A stretch of 64,000 bases of DNA from Thermothielavioides terrestris NRRL 8126 (lineage: Eukaryota; Ascomycota; Sordariomycetes; Sordariales; Chaetomiaceae), in NCBI RefSeq assembly GCF_000226115.1, contig NC_016459.1:4098501-4162500 (forward strand), written 5' to 3'. Under the pieces are notes generated by a model. It searched no databases and was not told where the DNA came from. It saw only the letters and a program-made list of their open reading frames with translations. Positions 44,401-55,100 of this stretch are shown piece after piece (the first letter of the stretch is position 1; every line of letters starts with the position of its first letter). The position numbers were made by a program, and so were the translations under genes.

Positions 44401-46146
44401 ATATGCACCGTCAACGAGAGGCCGAATGGGCACCCCTGTTCGTCCACAAACAGCCGACACGTGCTTTGGGCCCGCGGTGCCGAGGCCGTCCCGCATCTCG
44501 CTCGCAAACCATTAATGTAGTGTAGTGTACGCTAATGTTACTGTACAGATATCCGCGCTTTGGCTTCACATGAATCGCCGATCCTTCTCGCGCGTTGGTG
44601 CGACGAGAGGCTGGGCTCCGTGGGGCCCAGCGGCCAGGGCCTGGACCGCCTGCGGCAAGTCGGGCGACCTGAGCTCCGCTGGGCTTCTGGAGCAGCATTG
44701 AAGATGGATTTCAGGGCCCAGTCCTCCGAATGTACCTAGAAAGAGGAGAAGGCAGGTGAATTGAGAGCCTCGCTATGGGCAGAGCAGCTAACCAGCAGCT
44801 GGCGCGCACTGGCGGCGTCAATCTGTTGGCGCGAGCGAGATGTTGGGCGCTGCTGGTGGCCCGATGCACAACTGCGCCCAAAACGCAGCACGCAGTAATG
44901 TAGTGCGGGCGGTGTCCTGTGGTACGGCGCATGCCAATAGTGGGTACTTCAGCCTTGGCAACAGCGCCCCCGCCGTTTTGGTCTCCGTTCGGTTTCGCTC
45001 CTGTCAAGTAGGCGCCAGCACCACCGTCTTGCTGGCGGCAAACCGGCAGGCCGGCAAATGCGCGCCTCAGACGCCTGGGACAAACCAGCGCGGCACTCAC
45101 ACAGTACCTTTCGCTTCCTGCTGCCTGCTTGTTGGTGTAGACCTTGCCTTTTCCGGAACTTGGGGCGATGGCATTATTTACCTATTCGAGAAAGCTCTGC
45201 CTGCACGCCTTCAGTGTAGGTACATAGTGTACCCGAGCCATTCCTGACCGGCCGAGATCAACCAACCAACCTCGCTTCCACCTCGCAAGCCTCGATTGAG
45301 GGAGGGAGCCTGGAGAACGTCTGGAAGTGCGACGCAAGTGAGATACCTTAGCAAGCTTGTACCTATGAATGTCGTCAACTGATTCAGCCGGGACACGGAT
45401 AACTACCGACGACACCTGCTGTACACGGAGCACGACGCCTGGTTTCGGCATCTGTGAGACCAACTGCGGCCCAAACGGCCGAGTCACGGAGCAGGACATC
45501 TTGGGCGTCACATGGCTATGTAGAAGTCCTCGTTCTGTTGTACCACAGTACACTATACAGTAGTGTACGGGATAATTTCTTATGAATTACAATGTATAAC
45601 AGAGATTCGAGATGGACCATGTCTGGAACGCTTCCTTCCATCTTCCATGATCCCTGCCGGTTCGTCTCGCACGCCCCCACCCCTGTCCATCGGTGCCCTG
45701 CTTTCTCCACCCCTACACAACGTGAACATCGTACCCCCCTACCCTGCCACAGTGCTCCATCGCACATCTCCCAGCTCCAGACGACCTGCATGACGCCCCC
45801 AGACCAGCATGGGTTCCCGGTCCGACGAGGATTGACAGCTTTTCCCCCTGTTCTTGACTGCGTGTCTGGGCCTATTTTCCATGATGCCCATAAATGCCAC
45901 TCCCGCCCTCACCACTTGCGAGCGTTCTCTCTCAGCACATCGCGATACCCCAAGACGACTTGACAAGAGGACAAGCTGCCCAATTCTTGCCTGATCCCGG
46001 CACAGTTCGACTCTCCACTTCGTGCACCACACATCACATTTCCTCAGCTCCCCGGCTACCCACCTGCCTCGGCTGAACGACACCACCGTCGTTCAACTGC
46101 GTCCCCAGCCTTTCTCCATCCTTCCCAAGCGGACCGACCAGACACT
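41435..46146. other. Gene-free stretch (4.7 kb)
   Basis: Many overlapping short frames on both strands, none with motifs, biased composition or splice-consistent extension. TAGTGTAC-type palindromes occur at 41520-41545, 44517-44545 and 45545-45568. The last ~500 bases are C-rich with poor G content and serve as leader/promoter of the gene at 46147. Confidence 0.5.
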
Positions 46147-46425
46147 ATGTGCGACTACACCCAACGAGAGTACTCGTGCGGCCACTTCCGGTGGATCGCA
46201 TCCAAGTGGTGCCGCGACTACACCATCACCCACAAGAGGTGTCAGCCCAACGTCACCCACTTCGAGTACCGGGCCGAGGAGCTCTGCGGTATGTCCCGAC
46301 CCGCCCCTTCCCCCCTTCCCCGAGCAGCCACTGATGTTTCTCCCCACCGAGCAGGCGAGTGCAAACCGAAGGAGTACCCGCCGTGGGAGAACCTGATCAA
46401 GCGCCCCAAGCAGCGGACCTACTAA
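46147..46425 (+). CDS. Small Cys-rich protein, putative zinc-binding
   Basis: Two exons, 46147-46288 and 46355-46425, joined over a 66-nt intron that has no in-frame stop; 70 residues. Cys and His residues are regularly placed: C2, YSCGHFRW (C11, H13), KWCRDY (C22), KRCQP (C32), and a C-x2-C pair (LCGECKP, ~C48/C51) formed across the splice. This pattern suggests a small metal-binding fold and resembles short conserved fungal proteins of unknown function. The C-terminus is basic (KRPKQRTY). No signal peptide. It is the only protein gene I can support between 35.2 and 59.5 kb. A possible AATAAA is at 46815-46820. Confidence 0.65.
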   Translation: MCDYTQREYSCGHFRWIASKWCRDYTITHKRCQPNVTHFEYRAEELCGMSRPAPSPLPRAATDVSPHRAGECKPKEYPPWENLIKRPKQRTY

Positions 46426-47612
46426 AAGCGTTGGCCCCACGCCTGGGGACCGGAGATGGGGAGGGAAGCAGCGGCGCCGTGAAATGGAACCATGTTCCTG
46501 TCCCGAGGGAAGGTGGACAACAACCGGCCGGGACGGATGCACATCACCAGCACTCCAACCGCCGTGAACGAGCACGCACCACACTACACCAACAGCCGAC
46601 GAGCCGTGCTCGAATCGCACGCGCAGCTCAACGCGGCGCGCGACACGCCCAAAGCGAGCGGAGCTGAGGCACTGCAGCACCACAGCGAATCCCCCGCGCC
46701 CCCTGACACACACAACCTCGATCGATCTGGCTGCGAGTCAGCCGGATCATCTGCAGTCCTCCCTTCCCCCCCCCCCCCCCCCCCCCCCCGCGCGCGCCCG
46801 CAACGCCGCGAAACAATAAATCCAAGAGGCCCGCATGAGCCGCCACCGACAACCGGGTTTAAATTGTCGCTTTAATGGTTCTTCTCACAGCCCTTGTATA
46901 CCCTTTCCTACTACCGTTTCGGCTGCAGTTCCTTTTTTTCCCCTCAATTGGTTGGATGGGCGGGCGGATGCATGAAGCCTGCCTGGCATCTGAGAGCGGC
47001 TTCCGGCGTTCAGCGGGTTGCTCTTGGCACTCATTGTTTTGATTCCCAATTGCATATTTTGTCGTCGTCTGAGGCACCTCCAGAACCTACAAGTTTGTTC
47101 TTGCTTGTTTTTTCCTCGTTGTTTGGGAAGGAGGGGCTGCGGGCGCCAAGATTTTGGATACCTTACGGTGTTTATATTATACAGGATTGGATTTTTGGGT
47201 TTCTGGAGATGGCGGCATGGGATGCCGTTGATTTGGCAATACTGCTTGCTTTGGGTAAACCTCCGGGGCCCACTCTCCGAGGAAGAGGAGGAGGAGGAGC
47301 AGGAGGAGGGAGCAACGAGTTGGGGCAGGAGGATGCTCTGTTGCGAGGGTTGTGCGTTTGATACTTGGACTGTACTGCAAGCCCAAAATAAGAGGATGTA
47401 GGCATGCATGCTTGCGCCCGAAAGATGTTGGACCTCATGGGCTGCTGCGGGCTTGTGCGCGGTTTCCCTTTGGAGCGAACTTGAAGTGTCATGATCTGGT
47501 GGGATACCATCATGATCAGCGCGATACGCGGTTGCATCAGGCATCACCTGGGCGCCATGGGCCGCATTGGGCAGGCGGGGCGTCTCTCGGCGCCTGGCGC
47601 GCAAGGGTGGGT
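46426..47612. other. 3' region of the Cys-rich gene and gene-free DNA
   Basis: No further gene. The minus-strand frame covering most of this stretch lacks motifs and an ATG-led, splice-consistent structure. Confidence 0.45.
46766..46789 (+). repeat. 24-base poly(C) run followed by CG dinucleotides
   Basis: Uninterrupted run of 24 C then GCGCGCGCCCGC. The G-rich complement could form quadruplex-like structure; assembly length may be uncertain. Confidence 0.9.
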
Positions 47613-47614
47613 TA

Positions 47615-47971
47615 CAGTTCAATCCTTGTTTGTTTGTTAGTTTGGTTCTTGCCCCCACTTTTTAACAGGGGCCTACAGCCAACCAAACTCGGCCTTTTTA
47701 CCCACCTGTTCCTCATCACTCTTCAGAATCCAAGTTTGACTGAAGCACGTTTGATATGGATAAAGCAGTGTATTGAACGCCATTTTCCTACCTGACTAGC
47801 TGGTCAGACACCGAAGGAAGCTATATTGTAGGTAGAGGCGATAGTGCCCTCTGACATCCTGTTGCGGTTGGTCTATTTCATGCCAAGACGGCTAGGTAGG
47901 TACCTGTGATTTAGAGCCCCTGTCTAATCCACTATAAGTACCACGCTAACGAACAAACAAGGGGTCGACTG
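47615..47971. mobile_element. Pogo/mariner-type MITE, copy 2 (uninterrupted)
   Basis: A 357-bp element flanked by TA (47613-47614, 47972-47973). The left end is CAGTTCAATCCTTGTTTGTT; the inverted right end is CAGTCGACCCCTTGTTTGTT. Many interior blocks match copy 1 at 38.6 kb. No open reading frame. Confidence 0.82.
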
Positions 47972-47973
47972 TA

Positions 47974-50900
47974 CTTTAGGTCGGTTCGGGACCAAAAGTC
48001 GGTTCGGGACCTCCCCCCCTCCCTGCCGTCCCCCCCTCCCCCCCCTTCCCGAATATTGCTTCTGCTTGGGGGTCAATTGCCAAATGGGTCGGGTACCCTG
48101 ATTTCCGCATGTTACCGGAAACTTCGTCCCCAAGAGCCGACCGACATGATGATACACTACGGAATATGGATACTGCAGTGTTCTTCCACGTCAGCCGTTT
48201 CCTTCTGCCCCAAGAATCTGCCCCCTCCACTCACTACCCGCGCTGCGCTCCCTGCTAACTTCCCCATCTGTTTCTCCCCCTCTAGCCCACCGAGTGAGCC
48301 GAGTGCATGTGCTTTGCCGTGGGATTGGCGGCTGCCCCCATCCATCACAACGGGGCCTTACCAAATCAGGTCAGCCGAGGAATCGACGTGGTGATGGCGG
48401 GACCCAGTGGCCTCTCTTCTTGAGACAATCACCGGGCACCGAAAACGACCGGAGACCGTCACAACGCGGGCCTGCGGCTAAGAGACGGAGCAACAAGAAA
48501 CCTAACAATAAACTATCAGAAGTGACACACGTGTGTCTGCATTAGCTCATGTGTGGATGCCAGGCAAATCGCGGCTAGGTAAATTGTCAAGTGCCGCCCG
48601 CAGTGGGGCCGGTCCACGACGGCTTGATTGCTAGAGTTGCACCACACGATTTTTGAGGGTGTGGGAAAGGAAAACGCTCCGTTGCTCCAGAAGGAATCCC
48701 AAGGACAACTTGAAGGTCTTCCTTTGTGTAGCTGTGATGGGAGTCGTCACCTGCTGTCGTCGGATGCTGTACCCCTCCGCTTGCATCCCCGGTGCGGCTG
48801 TTGTCTACTGTGTAACTCACTCTCCGTAATCCGATCTCGAATCGATACAGCACGGATTTACGGCCGGCAGCGGCGGTTGGGCAACGCCGATCAGAAGCGG
48901 CTAGCCAGGCTGTTGGAAGGGCCAGCTTCCAGCGTATGTACTTGTATGTACAGTACATAAGGTAGGTACCCTAACATAGGCACTCTTTCAGCAACTCGCC
49001 GTTTCCTCCCTGCACCCTGCGGTGAAGTTGCGGCGTTGAGCTCTTGGCCGGGCAGCAATAGACGACCAACCATCAAGACTGCGGATGGGTGGTGAGGCAA
49101 ACTGTTGCTGACCAGCAGCCGCGGCTGCAGCGGTCGAGGTTGGAAAGGCAGAAAACTCTTCGACATGAAGACCCTCCCGCAGCTTTCGAGAGCGCACTGT
49201 GATCCGAGCAGCGGCATGCTGTGACCCGGTGTACAGGATGATCGGGATATGTGCAGTCCCGATTGGCACAGTACGAGAGAAGTTGTGGCACTGAAGATTG
49301 GACAGCCTTCTCTTAACGTCGCTGCGTGAGGTGGGGGAAATCTGTAGGAGATCGCTTCATCTGTGGTGCGCAGCAATGGAAGGTACCTCGGCGAGTGTGT
49401 TGTCGATTTCACTTGCTGACAACCTTACCGAAGATATGCCACACGCAATTATTGCAGATACTGTTCTGCCGGCGAGGTGACACAACGCCTGCTGCGCAGT
49501 CCCGAGGATCGCAGTCCATCGGACGGCGATGCGATGCGCATGCTGCAGTCGGATCGTTTCGGTCAGGAACACACAGCATGGAAGCAGTGCTCTGCGCAGT
49601 ACGCAACAGTGACAGGGCAGGCCCCAGAGGTCTCTCGGGGTCTTAAGCCTTGACATAGCGGAGCCTGCCGTGGTCTTGAAGCTGAAAGACGAGAGTCGAT
49701 AATAGTCCGAGTTGGCGAGCGCAGCCTCCAACTCGCCAGTGTGGGCCATCCAAGACTACCCAGTTTTGGATCGCAATGTGTCGATGCGAGGTAAACACCG
49801 GTAGCGAGACCTAGGGATGCACATCCAGAGAAGATTGCGAAGTCTTGTGTTGCTGTCTGTCATGCCGTCCAGCACGGACCCTCGATTGGAGCGCTTGTTC
49901 GCGCGCAGGATGGCTACCCACCGCCCGAGGGCCGCGCCCCTTGTCTCAACGGGTCTTTCGTACGTAACTTGATCAACTTATCGGCGAGCTGGCGGGTGCA
50001 TCTTGGGAAACTACCAGGAGACTCAGAGGCCGCGCGGGTTGGGAAACGAACGGACCGCAAAGTCGCACGTAGTGGAGGAGATCCCGCACTCACTTCGATG
50101 GAAGTTCGCTTCGATGTGGGAATCAGAACTGCAGGCGAGCAGGGGGGGACGAACCCCGCTAATGGCTCCTTCGGCGGGTCATACTGCGGGTGGGTGCAGC
50201 TGCAGCTGCAGCACTCGCAAGATGGCGGGGGCCAAGCAGCCTGAAGCAGAGCACGTTTCCAGGTCCAGCGCTCTGTCACGCTCGGGGAGGCTGCAGACAG
50301 CGGGGCGCCCAGCATGCGGGCAGTTCCCGCTCAGGTTGCACGGCGCAGGGTCACTCGACGTCCTTTGCTGCGGCCGAGCCATCTCCGCGGTATCATTCCC
50401 AGGCAAAAGCAGGGTCTCGATGTTTCGGTGATTTTTCGAGAATGGTCGCTAAAAAGGCGACAGTTAACGTTACCCCACAAAGGGCGCTCGTTCATATGCC
50501 TCCTGGGCATTTCAGTGTAATCCGTAGTTATCCCCTGTAAAACTTCCATCTTCACTCCTTCTTGAACCGACTCTCATCTGGTACGGCCGAGTGTACGGAA
50601 ATACGTATTACCGTCGGTGCTTGGGGGCTTGCATCATTCCGGAAGCTGGCAGATGCAGCAGGACCTTCCAGGTTCCGGCAGGTGCTCCCGCATTGGCTTA
50701 TCGCGCGAAGAAGCCCGGTTCTCGAATCGATAGATCCAAAGATCAAACCAGAGCAGGCGAGGGGCTGGCCGTCAGTCACAAATGACAGATAACGTTAGAT
50801 CGCCGCGGCAATCCATTAGGTAGGTAGTTACTGCTGCACGGCAAAAAGTGTGCAAGCAATTTCTTGGAAGGTGCGTGGCATGAGCAAGATCCAGGTAGGA

Positions 50901-51769
50901 AGGTAGGTACCTTAGGTAGGCAGCACCTATGGCGCGTTTCACCGCCCGGCTCCTGTCTGGCAATAGGTCATGTTCGATGCCACAGTCAAGGCCGGTCCTT
51001 CAGAACCTTGCATCAAGTGGTCCTCGGCGGCATGTGCCTCGCTCTGGCGGACCAGCAAGGGAAATAGCCATTGCCTACCTGTACACAGCCTAAATCTCAC
51101 CGTGACAGAAGGAATGTGACCTGCTCGGTTCTTCTGGGTACCTTACAGTACTGTACCTACGATGCTACCAGCCGGGCGGGAGCACAGTCGCCCAAACCCG
51201 TTCCAAAACGGCCAATTCGCACCTGGACCGAACCGGGGCAGGCAGCCAGCGCATACGCCGAGTCCTCGCTGCTCGATGCCAGCACCCGACAGTTGACAAA
51301 CAGCATGCGGCTCGGAGGTCCGAGATAGGCCAGCAAAACACACGCCGAGGATTCCGATGTACCGCGGTTCCCCGCGTCCTCCGTCGGCCGCATCCCGTGT
51401 AAAACACGATGGGAAGCTGCGCTCTGCAGTGAGATAAAAATGCAGCATCTAATCTCAGCCTGACGGATGCTCGGCCGAGACGACGACCTTAGGGCCGGCT
51501 GCGCCAAGCCGATGTCCCGACCTTCTCAAATTTTACGCTTCCAATTCTTCCTAATGGTGTGCTGCTTTGCCAGTAATCCCGGCTAGGGATGCAGCCGGTG
51601 CCTGGCTCGCACCATGTTGCAATGGTTTTTGGGTCCCTCGCGTTTACGGCCCTGTTTCCGGCCTCCCTGCTCTGCTTAGGTGCCATTGCTTGTGTCGCTC
51701 ACGAATTGGCGGTGCTTGGACGTCCACGTAGGGCATGGTTAGCGCCGCAACGGCCCGTCGCAGAGCGCC
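47974..51769. other. Gene-free stretch (3.8 kb)
   Basis: Next to the MITE there are two copies of GGTCGGTTCGGGACC-like sequence (47977-48010) and a C-rich tract (48010-48050). The remainder has only short uninformative frames and GGTAGGTACC-type motifs (e.g. 48961, 50901). Confidence 0.45.
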
Positions 51770-51778
51770 ACCGGAAAC

Positions 51779-52185
51779 GCTGGAGGTTATAGAGGTCCCG
51801 CCAAGACTAATTTCGGCCAATTGTCGGCAATGTTTTTACAGCGTCAGTACCCCGCCAAGACCGCCAAGGGGTTTGCACTATCGCTACGGGTTAGCCACGG
51901 GTTAGTTCGCCGGGGGTGCGGGGGGCGGCGCCAGCCCCCCGCTGGTTAGGATTCGGGTTAAGGTTAGGGTGAGGGTCAAGGTTAGGGTGCGGGTTAACTT
52001 CGTTTTCTTTTTTTTTTTTTTTTGTTTGGTTGAGGTTTGGTAAAGTTGTTGCTACGAGTCTTCGCGATTGTGCATTGTCGATGTTGCTCTAAGTCGTCGT
52101 GGCCCCGCTTACCCCGTGGCGATTGTAAATACTTGTAAGCGGCAACCTCCGAAATTAGTCTTGGCGGGACCTCTATAACCACGAC
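51779..52185 (-). mobile_element. Mutator-type MITE, copy C (inverted)
   Basis: A 407-bp copy in the opposite orientation to A and B, starting GCTGGAGGTTATAGAGGTCC and ending GGACCTCTATAACCACGAC. Flanking nine-mers ACCGGAAAC (51770-51778) and CCCGGAAAC (52186-52194) agree at eight of nine positions. Interior telomere-like tract on the minus sense (TTAGGGT units, 51944-51997) followed by ~15 T. Very similar to copy B. Confidence 0.88.
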
Positions 52186-52194
52186 CCCGGAAAC

Positions 52195-55100
52195 GCTTCC
52201 CAGGCGCAGCGCCCAACACTAGTGTAGTGTAGTGTATGTACCACGGCCGGAAAATACGGAGTACGGAATAATTTACATACTTCTTACACGCCCATTCTTT
52301 TCAATAGTACCTTACGTATATATGTGAAGCTCAACAGCTTTCTCCTGGCACACAAGCCCCGGATCTCGGTGGACTTCGTCCCACCACCTTTCGTGTCACT
52401 GTTTCGGCAACGTTACCCCTGAAGGTACGGAGTTACGGTCCACCACTCAGCGCGGCTCAAGTTCAGTCCACCGAACCCCCCATGTTCACAGATAAGGTCG
52501 CATTCGCCCAAGCTGCCGGCTCACCGGGTTATAACAGGGCTGTATTAAGATTGTTTCGGGATATTGAGAGGCAACGAGCCCTCCCTCCCTGGGCCGTTTG
52601 GAAGCCATATTGTATGCGTAGTAGTATACGTCCTGCGCATCGGGGGATTTCAAGGACACGAAAGAGTCCCAGACCGGCGTTGAACATCCTCACTTGCCCC
52701 AGTACCTGCACCGTACCGCAACGGGCACCCAATGTTAAAGCAACCGCCTCGTGTCTGGTTTCTGTAAATATCCGTGTCACGGAGATTGTCTTACACTGTA
52801 CATTCCCGTTGACAAAGAATTCGAGCCCGCTGGCCAGTTGATCCCGAGAATACCGACAGCTTGGATGCCGCCTTGTGAGATGCTCCCAGAGACCTTCGGC
52901 ATCTCCCTCGATGCAGGTAATTACTCGTCCTGCCGCTCGCGACTTGTCAGTGCGGCGCAAACAACTATCTGACTTCTCCGGATTACTTGTACGTACAGTG
53001 TGTACACTGCGGATGAGCACGAGCGGTTCCCGCAGGCCGCAATACGCACTCCTGGAGTTACCCCCACACTCTGCCAACCCCAACCCGAACTCAAGCTTCT
53101 GGTGCCGTCCTACCTACCTACCAGGTACCTTACCTTAACCAATTCGGACCACCGAGTGTCTGCTGGTGCACCCCTGCGACGATCTGGAACCGGCCGCAGT
53201 GCCTCCATCCCTTTTTTTTGAATCTTGCACCGAACCCAATGCAGTACACTAGTGTCGTGTTCACTTGTTCTCCCAGCCCGGGTACAAACCGACGGGAACT
53301 GCCCCCCTAGGTGCCCAAAAAGGCCAAAACGCTCCGCCTCGGGGGTACAGCTCCCGAGACCCCTGGCCACATTCGCTAGGAGATTCCGCCGACAAGCCGA
53401 AAGTTCTCAACCGGCTCTCTGCATAGAGGGTAACCACCTAACGAACAAGGTAAGTATCCCACCATTAACACAGCCAACACCATCACCGTTGAATGCTGAA
53501 AAGCCGACCGAGTCTGGCCTGCATTTTTGAACGCCGATTTAACGCCGATTTAACGCCAAACCAGCCCGTTGAAGCAAAAGCAAGGCGACTAACCCCCACT
53601 TTCCGGTCCTTGAATCAAGACAGCTTCCTGTGACAGTTTAGCCTGTGAATATGCGCAAACCTCCCACCCACAGCCACGCAATGCTTCAACTCACTCATTC
53701 TGCGTCGGCGTCACCGCCTCCAGTCGGCACTTCGTCAGCACTCGTATTTGCCCTTGTAACCCGTAGTCCTAACCCCACTGAGTGCAGGATGGCAGCAAGG
53801 CCGCGTCAGCGAAGGCGAAAAGCAAGTCCACGCCTCCAGCACCTAACGTTCACTTGTGTACACAGTATGGTACGTAACGGTGTGAACGGAGACCTAAGGT
53901 ACCTTAGGTTCGTATCACAGTCTCCTGTCCACGGGCACTCCTCAGCCCTTCCACGGCCCGCCCACTTCCCGAAGTCCTTTCACCGTACAGTGGCACATTT
54001 CATTACATTACGTACTCCGTGCTGTGGTAAGTACGGAATATATACTACCTCTTAGGTAACAATCCCCCCAAAAGCCCCCTCCCCCACTGCTGCTGCAAAG
54101 CAGACGCCCTTCCAGCCCACGGAGGCTAACGTTATTTTTGACCCGACAACGGGCGCCCTCCTCGTCCGGGATGCTCCATGCGTTCATGCATTGAGCGCAC
54201 GGCCACGGTCCACGGTAGTATAAGGTACCTTAGTTAACGAATTTCCGCGGTATAACCATCGGGAAAATCCCAGACCTGGCGCTGCGCCACAGAACCCCCC
54301 CCCCATCCATCCCGCACGGAGTTTCTCACCGGTCTCGAGCGTGATCCGTGCGGACTGCTGCATACGTCCTGTGTGTGTGCCGGCAGTTAAGGTCGAGTGT
54401 GGTGATGAATATCTCTGCTTACTACTACTGGGAAATATGCACAGTACATACATGTAACTACACGAAATGTGTCGGTGGCGGCGGGCGCAACGCCGTCGGC
54501 AAGTGTTGATGTTCACTGCTTTTGTAGGTGGTTTTCTTCTGCGGACGAAAAGGGGGGGTGAGGCCAAGCGCCGCGTTCCATCCCCCATCCCTTGTGGGTT
54601 CTGAGCGCATCAACCCCCCACGCCGGGCTTCCTGTCCTGAACCGTGGTGTGGTAGCCTCCCGCCGCGGAGAATGGGGTCATTGGGTAGGAGGGGGTGGGG
54701 GGGGGTTCGGCAATGCCAAGCCCCGAAGGTGCCCTACTCCGGCCCTTTTAGTCTCCGGGCGTGCCCCACAATGCTCCGGGTGGAGTTCCGTGAGACTCGG
54801 AGGGTGGTGCCGAGTGGAGATGCTGGAGCCGGATAGAGCTTTACATTTCACGCTGCCGACCGGCTGCTTATCCTGTCCGATCAAGTTTTCTCACGGTTTT
54901 CGTCGGATGGCTGGCATGGGTCTGCGTAGGGCAGTCCTTGGAGCTTCAAATCACGCTGCCGACGTCGCCACTCCTGGTAGTAGGCCCAGCTGAGTTTGGT
55001 ATTGATCTCATTAAGGAAGTTAAACCGCCGGAACACCAGAGGAGGACACGCTAGCGCGTCGGTCAGGGTTATGAGAACAAAACGCCACTTCATCAGCGCG

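Noticed and set aside
43966..44520. 184-codon plus-strand ATG frame
   Set aside because: Composition looks random and an antisense frame of similar size overlaps it; no motif.
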